DNA from: Vitellaria paradoxa
Taxonomy: Eukaryota > Streptophyta > Magnoliopsida > Ericales > Sapotaceae
Assembly: GCA_019916065.1 (NCBI GenBank)
Contig: CM034233.1
Location: 50,983,947-51,047,946, forward strand
Direction of reading: 5' to 3'
Length of the DNA: 64,000 nucleotides
Part shown: positions 36,801 through 46,733 of the stretch, piece by piece
Numbering within the stretch: position 1 is the first letter of the stretch
Layout of the letters: each line of letters starts with the position of its first letter
The notes under the pieces: model-generated
What the model saw: the letters and a program-made list of their open reading frames with translations, nothing else
Databases searched by the model: none
What the model was told of the DNA's origin: nothing
Made by a program: the position numbers and the translations under genes

Positions 36801-39800
36801 CTAGTGAATAAGGGACTCCTCAACTAAAATAAAATATACATGTATTTTTGTACCCTCTCTCCTTCTCTATCGGGCAACATAATATTAAGAAACAAAGTTT
36901 TTGTTTTCCTCAATGCAACTCTTTAGATATTATCATTAAGTTTAACTTAATGGTTTATAAGAATGTGAAGTGACGCAAAGACAGGATGAGAGTTTGAGAG
37001 GAAAGTTTGTAAAAGATTTCAGTTATTCGTTGAAAAAAAAAACTTAATCCAACATTTGGATTTTAATTTATAAGAAGAATATTTTTGAAATGTGTTTTGT
37101 TTTATTATATAGATATAGATATGGTCAACCTTTTCAATTTAAATTTAAAATTAGAATTTAGAAAAAAATCACTCCGTAGAGACTAATTTTATTCAAATAT
37201 TTGTAAAAATAAAAAAATAGAACAAAGAATATAAAATTTTAATTAGTTTTATAAAAATAACTCAAAAAATATTATTATTATTAATTATATTTATTTTATA
37301 AAATAAAACAAATATAGTCAATATGACTAATTTAAATTTAAAATTAGAATTTTAAAAAATAACTACCTCTGAGTCCAATTAATAGTTGATATTTTTTCTA
37401 GTTTTAAATATTAAAAATACCAAGAGTTGTTATTATAAGAAAAATAAACTAATTATTATTTAAACTTTTTCAATTTGTGTTTCTTAATTCAAGTCCATTT
37501 CTTATTTGTACTTTTAATTTAATTACTAATATAATTAAAATATATAAATTTAATAACAATATTAAAATTTTAAGCAAGTGGGTTCGTTTTCAAGAACCCA
37601 TAAGTTTTTTATATTTATTAAGATTATATGTCACAATTCTAGTGCCTTTATAGGTAAAAAAAAAAAGTAAAGTTATAGTGCTTTGGCGATGTGGGATATA
37701 GAAACAAAAGTTTTGGGGGAAAATTTTGATTTGTAAAAGATCTCAGTCACTCGTTAAAAAATAAAATTCAATCTCAACCATTGAATCTTAGTTTGTGAGA
37801 GGAACATTTTCAAAATCCGTCTTGTTTTATTATATAGATATTTCTATTTTAAGTTGAGACTTGGTTTGGGAAGTAAAAAAGGTAGTTTTCTTTTTTTTTT
37901 TTTAGCTTGCTTTTTTTATGTTTGGGAAGGGAAAAAGCTAACTTTTTAGTAGCTGACTTTTTAGTTTTTGTTAATTTGACATTTTTACCCTTGAAGGTTT
38001 AAAAAAAAATTAAAATGTAAGAGGGTAAATTTGGTTATTTTACAAATAAGCAAATAAACAAATAAGCCAAGGTTCTCAAATGAAGCCTGATTATTAACTT
38101 CTTTTCTTGGGTTTTGAAAAATGGTAGGTTATTTTACCACTTAATTTATTTGTCTTTTCATAATTTCTACAATTGCATAAGCTTCACTCATGTCTAGCTG
38201 TTGCTTTATTGAAAGTAATTTTTATTTGATCCATCAATTTTGTTAAGTCTTCTTGTTCTTTGTTAAACAATTAATATTTAATTAATACATTTTGGCAATT
38301 GCCTTTGAAAATTCTTGAATAGGCTAGTTCAACAATAATGAATTCAAGCAACACAATTAAACAATCATAGAGAAAGCACACGATTGATGATGGGGAAACC
38401 TTTACCAAAATAGTAAGATAAAACCCTGGGTCTGATATCGAATACCACCCAAACACCTTCACTATAGAACTAGTTAGAGGACAATTGAATCGAACACTCT
38501 ACGACTTCTCAAATGAATTCTCTCAACTATCTTGTGTGACTCTTCAATACATTATGACCAAAGAAAAGTTTTTTTGACTCCTCAGAAAGGCCATCTTAAA
38601 ATCTTTCAAAACTTATAAACGTTTAGAACTGACACAGTATAGAGTAAGGATAAATTAACTCATTCAACAACAAAGCCAAATTATGGAATCCACCAAGAGA
38701 ATTGAGAGAAAACTCAAGACATGAGTCTAAAGAATGAATAATAATTGACTTGAATGAAAAGTGTCTACAAAGGTTCCTATTTATAGGGAAAATTAATCAT
38801 AAATCTAGTTCTAATTAGGATAAGTTTTCTAGGAGTCTTCCTGTCTAATCCAAATTCTATTTGGACTACAAATAGCCTTTGCCTTAAAAACAACTAATAA
38901 AATTTAACTCTAATTAAAATAGAAATAAAACAAATCCAAAAAAACTAGGAAAACTAATTGAAAAATAAATAAATAAATTAAAATCCGTTTGCGTTAGTCC
39001 CCTCCACTTGGGAAAAATTCATCCTCGAGTTGTGTTTAGGATAAACAAGACCCTTTGGACCTTTAAAAAGCGTCAAATCAACAATATTAAAAGTAGTTGA
39101 AATCCCCATGTCATTTGGCAAATCAACAGTATAACCATTATCATTGATCTTTTGCATGACATTGATCGGTCCATTCTTCTTCTGCTTAAACTTGTTATAA
39201 GTATGCTCTTTCTGAAGAAACACCATCACCTCGTCTCCCCCATTAAACGCACGTGGTTTCCTGTGTTTATCAACAGGTAGTTGCTCATGCCTCATCTCAT
39301 CCCCTCCAATATTACCTGACATAGGGATCAAGGTGTAACGAACCCCACTTTTCTCCAAGCAATAAGTGTTGTTCGTCCCGAAGTGCTTTGCGTTGACATT
39401 ATATTGCCATGGTCTCCCAAGGAAAATCTGGCAAGCATCTATGTCCACAATGTCACAATACACCTCATCACAGTACTTCCCAATGGGAAAAGAAACTTAG
39501 CACCTCTTAGTAACATTTATCTTTCCCACTTTCTTGATCCAGTTGATCATGTAAGGATTACGGTGTTTTTCAGGTACCAATTGCAATTTTTCTACCGTTT
39601 CCTTGCCAATGATGTTCTCCTGACTTCCACTGTCAATGATCAAATCGAGACATGTACCTACAGTTGCACCGGGTTCTGAACAATCGATGTTGCTGTGACT
39701 CATCTAAAGGTTTCTGTGAGGGCATCAACTTTTGCACAATACACACCTGGCTATCAAGATCATACTCTTCCTCCTTCTCACCTTTATCAGGACCATAATA

Positions 39801-42800
39801 AACTTCATTCTCTCCTTCTTCATCCTCTTCATCCTCTCCTTGTTCAACTAGGTTGACAGCTTTTCTTCGAGGGCAATCACTAGACCGATGTTCTAACTCG
39901 TTACACTTGAAACACTTAATTGGAATAGGTTTTGCATAAGGGTTGGAACCCTTTGAAGGAGCAAAAGTAGTGCCTTTACCTGTAGTTTCAACTATGTTCT
40001 TGTTGCTCCCACTAGTTTTAGCCACATTTGGTGAAGATTGAGAAGCTTGCGTGGCTTTGCCTTTATCTGCATGGGAAGCTAACTTACTGAAATTGTCACT
40101 AGTATTAAACTTGTAGTATGTGTCACTCTGGCTCCTGTCCTCGTGCCTCAGCTATGGACAACACTATCTGTACCCCTATCTTACCTTGGATCGTAGGTTT
40201 AAGACATTCCAGATATTGTGAAGCTTGTTGAGTATCACTATCTAATAATTGGTTTCTTTCGACTAGGCGCATGAAGTCGGTAGTATACTCATGAACACTG
40301 CGGTTAACCTGCGTACAACTCTAATAAGACTGAAAAAGATACTGCTCATAACTGGAGGAAGAAATCGTCCCCTTAACAGTTGTTTCATTCTACATCATGT
40401 CGTAACTGAGCCTCTACCCTCTTTGCGGCGTTGTTCTTGTAACCTATCCCACCAAATTGAGGCACCCCCTTTCAATTTGTACATGACTAGCTTCGTCGTT
40501 CTAGGGTTGGAAATCTCCATAAAATCAAAGAATCGATCTACTTCCATTAGCCAATCTAAAAAGTTTTCTATGTTTAAGTTCCCGTTAAAAGAAGGGATAT
40601 CGACCTTTAATTTAAATTCGTTATCATGCTGAGGTGCATGATACACAGGATTGTCATCCTCCAACCTCTAGGTCGAGCCGTCGCAAACCCTAAATCACTT
40701 CCATCATCATCATTATCATCAAAATCTGCCACTATTCGTCTTCTAGGGTTTAAAGGTGTGAAACCCTTGACTACTTAGTTACGGGCAACTCCCTTAGCTA
40801 GATTCAGTCTTGCATTTCCATTCCTGTCACTGGTAATTCGCAATAGAGTGGCCATCTGTGTACTGATCTCCTCCAGTCGATCATCCACCCACTGCTCTAA
40901 TGCTTGCATTGCCAACTGTTGTTCTTAAATTTGAGCCGAGATAGCCTGTAATTTTTGATCTATATCACGAGATTAGTCGCATCCACTACCGTCAGGATTA
41001 GCTATTGGATTAGGAGACACCCGCTCTGATACTATCTGATTAAGCGTAAAGTAAGGATAAATTGACTTGTTCAACAACAAAACCAAATCTTAGAATCTAC
41101 CAAGAGAATTGAGAGAAGATATAAGCCTAAAGAATGAGTAATAATTGACTTGAATGAAAAGTGACTACAAAAGTTCCTATTTATAGGAAAAACTAGTCAT
41201 AAATCTAATTCTAATTAGAATAGGTTTTCTAGGAGTCTTCCTATCCAATTCAAATTCTATTTAAATTATAAATATTCTTTAGCTCAAAAACAACTAATAA
41301 AATTTAATTGTAATTAAAATAGGAATAAAACAAATAAAAAAAAAGTAGGAAAACTAATAAAAAATAAATAAATTAATTAAAATCCGTTCGTGTCAAGAAC
41401 ATAAAAGAAAGTAAGAGAAAGACAATAAGCTTAATCACAGTAAAAACTCTCTCATAAAAACTCTATATTATGCTCTTTGTGTCTTTTTATTTAGCACTGA
41501 AGCATATTTATAGAATAAACAAACCTAACAAAATTAGAAAACTTAGGTCTAAACAAAAACCAAGCAGATCGAACCCTCAAGTTTCCTGCGGCTTCCCTGC
41601 GAGTTGCATTGGATGTAACTTGATGCTTCGGCTTCCCTGTGGCCAAGCTGCAGACTACATTGTTTTTCTGTTCTGGCTTTATCTGTGACTCTCAAACCTT
41701 CGGCTAGCCTGCGGACATAATGTGGACACCACTGGCATTGAATTTTTAGTCTCGCAAGCAGTTCTTTCTTATAAAATTCCTTAATTTCAGACTTCTCAAC
41801 AATTAGGAAATCTCTCGAGACACAATCTTCTTCAGACTAGGAAATTCATTCATCCTTGAAATAGGAAAGAAATAGGAAAAAAAGCCTTTTATTAATTTAA
41901 TCAAAATTTTGTTTGAATTGGCCATCATAAGGATTCTTCAGCCTTAAAATAATTTGTAGAATAATTAACAAATCTTCTTGGATTTCTTTCGTTGTTTGTT
42001 TTGAACAACTACATGATTTAGGTTCTAATTTTTCCGAATTAGAGACTTCTGTTTCAAAAAGTTCTTCATCTTGATTCTCATTATTTGATTTTTCAGATTC
42101 ACTGGAATTAAGCAAAAGTTTGCAAACTTATTCCTTAAGATTTTCATGTATTTGAAGTCTAGTTTCTTTTGTTTGACCCCGATTTGCGTAGGTGGCCTAA
42201 TTTTTCATATTTATAACATCTAATTTTTTCCAGATGATTTTTCAAATGGTCTTTTAGGAACATATTTTTTTGTTATTTCTATTCCCAGTTTTAGGTTTAG
42301 GAACATATTTTCTCCTTTTTACATATTTCCTAGGTTTCCCGAGTGATTTAGGTACCTTCCAAAAAAAAAAATAAAAATAAAAATAAAAATAAATAAATAA
42401 ATAAGGATTTTAGGAGACTTTGAAGATAAAGGAGCATGAGGCTTGTCAAATGCAAATTGTTCATAGAATCCTCCTATATATATATATTTTGGCCATTGTT
42501 TTTTAATTTGCTGTTTAAATTTTAAATCATTACATAAACTTAAACCTTCTTTTTGACAGTCTTGTTAACTGTTCGTTATTATAATTCGCATAAAAATAGA
42601 AATTCCATCATTCTGATCTCTAAGAGTCTTTTTAACTCTTTAAACAAGGGGATAGGCTAATCCATCAATAAGTTTTGACTTCCAATGTTCATTATTACAA
42701 TCATGTAATTGCATAATAAGACTAAGTAACACATCTTTGTACCTCTTAAATTGGGTTAGTGTGGGACATCTCAAGTTTTGCAGAAGAGTTTTAACATTCT

Positions 42801-45005
42801 CGTTATTGTGGGATATTAATCTTGTATAATGGTCTAGTATGGCATTGACCAAAGTATAAGCTGCATCTTCTCTAGCTGTAGCAGCAGAGGTAGTAGGGCT
42901 GGTTTCTATTTTGATAATATGCGAATCTCGTCCCTTTGTTGTGCCGTTTGTCTTTCAGGGTTTCCGTTCCTTTACCGATGATAGAAAACATCAATTTCCA
43001 ATATATCATAGCATGAATTAGTTTATCTGAAAGACCATCTATATTCCATTCGTAAATGGTTTTAATTGGCATGAAATTGGCTAATATTAACATGCTCATT
43101 TTCTTCTATCGGTTTAGACTTGGGTTAGTAATAACCATTATTAGATTGAGTAGTTAACCTGTTTAATTGATTTGTTATTATTTGATTACTATTATTAAGC
43201 TGTTCCAGATTATTATTATTATATATTGTTTAAATTTTAATCTTTAAATAGTTTTAAGTTTTTTTTTTCTTTTTTTTTAAATAAATTTGAAAGTTCAATA
43301 ATATTAACTGGCATATCAACTTTAAATGCTTTTTAAGTTGAGGTGGAGGCTTTAAATGATAGTTTCTTGAACATGAACTTTTTGTTGGATTATTCTAACC
43401 CATTTATTAGTAAGATTTTCAACCTAATATTCAATTCTATTTAATTGAGATCCAATAGTTTGATAAAAATATATGTATGATTTAATTGTCTAAATAATAT
43501 ATATATATATTTTTGGTGATCAATCCACAAATTTATAATTTTGGTAAATATTCATATAAAAAAATCCTAGTAGTATAGTTAGAGAAGTAAACGGGTATGA
43601 TACTTGTCTAATTTGCTGATTTCATTATCAAATCTGTTTATTTTATTTTATTTTATTTTTTTGCTTACCATTATCGTCCTAAACTCGTTTATTTTTTTAG
43701 TTGGAATTTCAAACCTGGCGTCTCTTAAACTCGCGAAACCCGTGCCAAATCCATGAAATTTGTTTATATTCAATTGGTCAAATTACCCGTTAAATGCGTG
43801 TTAAATACCCGATTTGAGATAAAAAATAAAAAAATTAGTAAGTGACAAAAGTATTAAATTTATTAAATTGAACAAATTCATTAGTCAAAAGATCTCCAAG
43901 TTTTTTTTTGAAAGGTAAAAGAAATATACTATAAATAGTAAAAAAATAAATGTACAAAATATATAGAGTGTAGCCTTAGAAGAGTACAATATGAATCATA
44001 GTTCATAAGGACTTTCAAACTTAATATGAAACAATCCATGATGTGAAAATAGTACACAATAAATCATAAATTAAACGAGCCCGAAGGAACTATTCGAACA
44101 AAGTTAAGAGTAATTGCCAATAAAGCATAAATGACCTTAGCTTGAGAATTTCAAAAATTTTATTTTAGGGATGAAATTGTAAATATATAAATATATATTA
44201 TATTATATTTTATTTTATTAAACGGGTATCTTACGGGTATTAGGTACCGTGTATCCTACAGGTAAATTTCAAACCTATCCTAAACCCGCACGAGTATTAA
44301 ATTTTAATCTCAAACTCATCCTAATTCTATTAGGGTATTTCCCAATGGATTTTTATCAAATTTGATTAAGTCGGGTACTCTCGTGTACCTATTTCTTTGA
44401 CATCGCTAAGTTAGTAACAACTCAATTTAGCAAAGATTTAGTTCCAAATGAGTTGGTATCGGCTAAATTAATCCTCTTCTTTTATTTATTTCTGTCATGT
44501 GTTGTTTTTCTACGAGGTTATATAAAATTAAATATTTTTTCACAATTTCGATTCATATCGCTTTAGATCTATTTTTTGTGCTATTTACCTTTTCTATTTA
44601 AATCCACTCATTTTATTGTTGGAGCATCTCTGGACGTTGGACATGACAAAACCATATTAAATGATCTTTTCTCAATTTTTCTTCTATAGTTGCTGCTTCA
44701 ACTTTTTTTTGTATATATTCATTTCTTATCATATTTTTTGCTTGTATCACAATACATTTATCTTATTTTATGCATGTTTTTCATGGGTGATTTAATTTCC
44801 CTATATATTTCTTTGGTAGTAGCAATTAGATACCTTTCAAAAAAAAAAAAAAGGGTAGCAATTTGATTCATTAAATCCTAAGCTAGCTTGGAGTATTTAG
44901 TTTCTAGCTTAATAAAATTTAGTAGTAAATATTATTGTTGCTTAATTAATTTGGTTATGTCTTTTTTACCTGCAGTCTGAAAGGCTAAATTATGAGAGAA
45001 TGTAA
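30576..45005 (+). CDS. ndhO: NAD(P)H-quinone oxidoreductase subunit O, chloroplastic (six exons)
   Basis: Joined exons 30576-30828, 30939-30994, 32745-32810, 32933-32974, 34615-34674 and 44976-45005 encode 168 residues without a stop; every intron is GT-AG. NdhO is a nuclear-encoded subunit of the chloroplast NDH complex (subcomplex A, stromal side), which works in cyclic electron flow around photosystem I. Residues 1 to about 45 are Ser/Arg-rich with no acidic residues, a transit peptide probably cut near LLLIKA/QKSS; a Pro/Lys-rich linker follows. The mature core is strongly conserved: KKPVYSMKKGQIVRVDKEKY, LSVGHPPYYKGLDYIYEDRG, VLDLRIFETGEHAL, WVGIPTAPAWLPTDMLIK and the C-terminus ERLNYERM. 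I recognise it by these motifs, which match Arabidopsis NdhO closely. The start at 30576 gives the expected transit peptide. Unusual points are the 10.3 kb intron 5 and the uORF overlap. Confidence 0.96.
30939..30994 (+). CDS. ndhO: ndhO exon 2
   Basis: The acceptor TTTTGCAG ends at 30938 after a TA microsatellite; the donor is GTGAGC at 30995. Encodes MKKGQIVRVDKEKYLNSIN with the Met split across intron 1. Confidence 0.95.
31141..31205. repeat. Palindromic (ATA)n(TTA)n microsatellite in ndhO intron 2
   Basis: About eight ATA units run directly into about eight ATT units, giving a self-complementary stem of about 50 bp. It lies inside intron 2 and away from splice sites. Confidence 0.8.
31270..31482. 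mobile_element. MITE with 80 bp inverted arms in ndhO intron 2
   Basis: The left arm TATTTGTATTTCACAAATAA...TTTACTTTTTTATTAAATAAAATTA mirrors the right arm TAATTTTATTTAATAAAAAAAGTAAA...TTCGTGGAGTGTAAATAA. Total about 213 bp with no coding capacity. Family not assigned. Confidence 0.65.
32745..32810 (+). CDS. ndhO: ndhO exon 3
   Basis: The acceptor CACATTAG ends at 32744; the donor is GTATTA at 32811. It is 66 bp in phase 0 and encodes 22 residues from YLSVGHPPYY to YEDRGE. Confidence 0.96.
32933..32974 (+). CDS. ndhO: ndhO exon 4
   Basis: The acceptor CTACTAG ends at 32932 and the donor GTAAGT at 32975 is a strong consensus. The 42 bp exon encodes VLDLRIFETGEHAL in phase 0. Confidence 0.95.
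33802..34254. mobile_element. MITE with about 200 bp inverted arms in ndhO intron 4
   Basis: The left arm starts GTTGTGCTTGGATCAAGGAT and includes TTTCAAAATGACTCCTTATG and TTTGGTTTGTCAC. The right arm is its reverse complement and ends ATCCTTGATCCAAACACAAC. The loop is short (about 34000-34060). It is a foldback MITE that fills a large part of intron 4; no target duplication was resolved. Confidence 0.75.
34615..34674 (+). CDS. ndhO: ndhO exon 5
   Basis: The acceptor CTTTCAG ends at 34614; the donor is GTACCT at 34675. The 60 bp exon encodes IAWVGIPTAPAWLPTDMLIK. Without splicing, the frame continues about 30 codons into intron 5 before a stop near 34764. Confidence 0.95.
34940..35600 (-). 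pseudogene. Unrecognised decayed ORF region, retroelement-like
   Basis: Two short overlapping frames on - (35315-35590 and 35146-35346) read as one decayed segment with EGSSLAKLKIILERKYLNAS and ILVKCLEYTQKKRNFKQYLQ. A small duplication is visible: GCTTCCCATGTAAGGATAAGATCATCCTTA at 35289 recurs at 35338. The composition resembles retroelement or caulimovirid polyprotein remnants, but I do not recognise a domain. It lies antisense inside ndhO intron 5. Confidence 0.3.
36110..36262. repeat. Tandem duplication of a 75 bp unit plus TG microsatellite
   Basis: Two units each contain TATTAGGAAAGTGGGGTTGC and CATATATACACA, at about 36131 and 36206. A (TG)n run at 36266-36281 follows directly. Located in ndhO intron 5. 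Confidence 0.75.
36955..37845 (+). repeat. Pair of direct repeats about 150 bp, offset about 725 bp
   Basis: The segment ending GTTTTGTTTTATTATATAGAT at about 37115 recurs diverged, ending CTTGTTTTATTATATAGAT at about 37845. Both copies share TTTGTAAAAGAT-TCAGT and a CGTT-AAAAAA motif upstream. They could be fragments of one solo element or of two related insertions. In ndhO intron 5; no coding sequence. Confidence 0.5.
38630..38996 (-). repeat. Left LTR of the deleted Ty3 element
   Basis: Matches 41039-41395 with scattered changes and a 12 bp insertion (near 38705-38716). A TATA-like box CCTATAAATAGG read on - lies at about 38777-38789. Confidence 0.9.
38978..39480 (-). pseudogene. Ty3 protease C-terminus fused to pol C-terminal tail by deletion
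   Basis: On -, YCDIVDIDACQIFLGRPWQY is the end of the retropepsin domain. It runs within one frame, after IPMSGNIGG (about 39310), directly into HRKPRAFNGGDEVMVFLQKE and TFNIVDLTLFKG, which belong at the far C-terminus of pol after integrase. About 3 kb of RT-RNase H-integrase that a complete element would have is absent between them. The frame is open across the join. Confidence 0.8.
39497..40700 (-). pseudogene. Ty3 gag and start of protease, broken
   Basis: On -, the gag begins near 40700 (NEFKLKVDIPSFNGNLNIEN, DWLMEVDRFFDF, WWDRLQEQRRKEG). A zinc knuckle of the CX2CX4HX4C type is at about 39915-39870 (CFKCNELEHRSSDC; the usual Gly before His is Glu-Leu here). An acidic stretch follows, then the retropepsin active site IIDSGSQENIIG (about 39640). 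Stops and frameshifts separate these parts. Confidence 0.85.
41039..41395 (-). repeat. Right LTR of the deleted Ty3 element
   Basis: 357 bp, beginning TGATTAAGCG and ending CGTGTCA. A TATA-like box lies at about 41178-41188 read on -. The adjacent primer site at 41024-41035 marks this as the 5' LTR in element sense. Confidence 0.9.
41400..41530 (-). promoter_or_regulatory. Possible promoter of the decayed element, directed leftward
   Basis: Read on -, TCTATAAATATGC (about 41500-41512) is a good TATA box in a non-coding stretch beside the capsid fragment. It may be an LTR or pararetroviral-type promoter fragment. Activity is unknown. Confidence 0.3.
41900..43110 (-). pseudogene. Capsid/zinc-knuckle fragment of a caulimovirid-like or related polyprotein
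   Basis: Decayed reading frames on - contain IYEWNIDGLSDKLI (about 43060), then NVKTLLQNLRCPTLTQFKRY and HDCNNEHWKSKLIDGLAYPL (42640-42800), a degraded zinc-knuckle area near 42200, and LNSSESEKS (about 42115). This arrangement is familiar from plant endogenous pararetrovirus (Caulimoviridae-type) capsid regions and related plant polyproteins. No protease, RT or movement domain was found alongside, and several stops are present. The assignment is from remembered motif style; a Ty3-type gag is the alternative. Confidence 0.45.
42362..42403. repeat. (AAATA)n microsatellite
   Basis: A run of A followed by AAATAA/AAATA units next to the decayed capsid fragment in ndhO intron 5. Confidence 0.8.
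43110..43579. other. AT-rich DNA in ndhO intron 5, no gene seen
   Basis: Contains short poly-T and TA runs. No domain or clear repeat boundary was seen between the capsid fragment and the hAT-like element. Confidence 0.4.
43580..44408. mobile_element. Non-autonomous hAT-like element in ndhO intron 5
   Basis: The left end TAGAGAAGTAAACGGGTATG and the right end read inward on - (TAGCGATGTCAAAGAAATAGGT) share a hAT-style TAG-G-GT-AAA...GGTA terminus. Several CGGGTA/TACCCG-type subterminal motifs occur near both ends (43590-43810, 44220-44390). About 829 bp, no transposase. Flanking 8-mers AGTATAGT and AGTTAGTA are similar but not identical. Confidence 0.55.
44976..45005 (+). CDS. ndhO: ndhO exon 6 (terminal micro-exon)
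   Basis: The acceptor TTTTTTACCTGCAG ends at 44975. It encodes SERLNYERM and the stop TAA at 45003-45005. The match to the conserved NdhO C-terminus (YERM) supports this exon despite the 10.3 kb intron before it. Confidence 0.93.
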   Translation, partial: SERLNYERM

Positions 45006-46494
45006 TCATGCTGATCCGCGAGCAACATTTCAAGCATCAGTCCATGAAAAGCATTTCTTCTCTCAAGCTATATATGATGACGAAGTATGTGTTTGGCTTC
45101 TCTTATTTTTTTTTTATATATTTTTTTGCCAAATTTCACTTTGTATTTCTGAATTTTATTCAAAATCTCACTTTAGGAATTCATTTTTTTTTGGGGTAAC
45201 AAATAAGAGTTTGAGGTTTTAATTAGTCGTAATTCTTCCCCCTCAACAACATTTTATTCTTAAAATTAATGATGAGAGTGCAGGGACAAAATAATCATCA
45301 AGGGGAGATTGCAAGTAGTTAAAAACCTAACCTTTAATTGTCACCCAAAAAAAAAAAAAAAAAAAATCTCAAAGTCTTGAATTGAAATCTAAGTAAAATT
45401 CAAGGACAAAGTGAAACCTACCCTTTTCTGTTGTCTAATTCTATTGTACCAAAAATCAGTGTAACTAGCCTTCTTTGATGAATGATGCATCTTTTTGTAT
45501 CTGCCCTGCTCTATACTCCTTATATTAGTGTGCGTTTGGAGTGTTAAATTTGGACCAAAAATTATTTTTTTTAATTTTTTAATGTTTTTTACCTTTTTTT
45601 TAACTTTTTTTTTCAGATTTTTTAATTTTCTCTAGATTTTACTTTTTTTTATCAATTTGTTTTTTAATTTTTTTTACACTTTTTGAGGAACGCATCAAAA
45701 ACTCAACAATTAAAATTTGCTGACTATTTTTTTCTTTTTTATATAAATTTGACACTCTAAATAGGGATAGGGATGTAGTATGAACAACAACATTAATCAA
45801 TAGATATTAAGATATGATAATACAACTCAAAAAAAAAAAAAAAAGAAAATACGAATATGTATAGCATGAGGGATGAATAATTAACTCGAGATTGATATAA
45901 TTTAATTCTTTTTAAATAAATTAATTATTTAATATATTTATTAAAATTTTAAAATATTTGAACATAAAAAATAAATAAATAAAGATATGATTGTTGATTT
46001 GAATATGACGTATGAACATGGGTCATGACGCCTAGGTATTAGGGGTTTGTTAAAGTAATGGAAGTTTTTTATTTTATTTTTCTAAGCCAAGCATTTGAGT
46101 TAAGTGGAAGATGCATTTTCATTAATTTCTATTTAGGGAAAGCATAATTATCTGTTTAAACAGGAGACAAGATTCTAATTCTTTTAAGATGTTCTAGCCA
46201 AACGAGAGACAAGATTTTAATTCTCTTAAAATATGATTGGTGCAGGGTGAAAATTTTGAGGGTAAAAGATTACGGAGATAATTGTTATTCTGATAATGGC
46301 TACTGTATAATAAGTTTATGAGACTTATGTTTGGAATGAGAAAGTAAATATTATCCGGTAATAATTACATTATATTTAGAATTAAAAAAATTTTAAAGGA
46401 GTAAAAGTTAATTGTATTTACAATGAAAGTAAATTAATTAAGGGATAAAAGTTAATATTTAATTTTAATAAAATATTATAATAAAATAAATTAT
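45006..46494. other. ndhO 3' flank, probable 3' UTR then intergenic
   Basis: Follows the ndhO stop. It contains T-rich and A-rich runs (45340-45370, 45822-45845) but no clear polyadenylation signal or second gene could be fixed. Confidence 0.4.
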
Positions 46495-46726
46495 TGAAGA
46501 AAATGAGAGAAACGATTGCATATTCTATATTATTATTTACATAATCAGGTCTCTATTCAACATGTACACAGAGAACAAAATATGAAAATACACCAATCAA
46601 CCCAAACATTTAGCCTAAATATCATATCTAATTAGGGCGGCAGTTTCACAATCTCCTCCAAATCATTTGGAGATCTTCTAGCACAATTTCCTCCAAATCA
46701 CCTCCAAATCATTTGGGATTTCCACA
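46495..46726 (-). repeat. Left LTR of copia element 1
   Basis: 232 bp. It carries an extra internal copy of the CTCCAAATCATTTGG segment compared with the right LTR. The internal boundary is followed by CACCCCCTCAAG (polypurine tract on the other strand). Confidence 0.92.
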
Positions 46727-46733
46727 CACCCCC

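Larger units (their letters stand above)
38630..41395 (-). mobile_element. Internally deleted Ty3/gypsy retrotransposon in ndhO intron 5
   Basis: LTRs of about 360 bp at 38630-38996 and 41039-41395 flank 2 kb of decayed gag, protease and a short C-terminal pol tail on -. Exact 5 bp duplications AGAAC lie at 38625-38629 and 41396-41400. The primer site at 41024-41035 read on - is TAGTATCAGAGC, one base off the initiator tRNA-Met site. RT, RNase H and most of integrase are missing, so the element is non-autonomous. Confidence 0.93.

Noticed and set aside
39383..39679. Plus-strand ORF of 98 codons
   Set aside because: It is antisense to the recognised Ty3 protease region.
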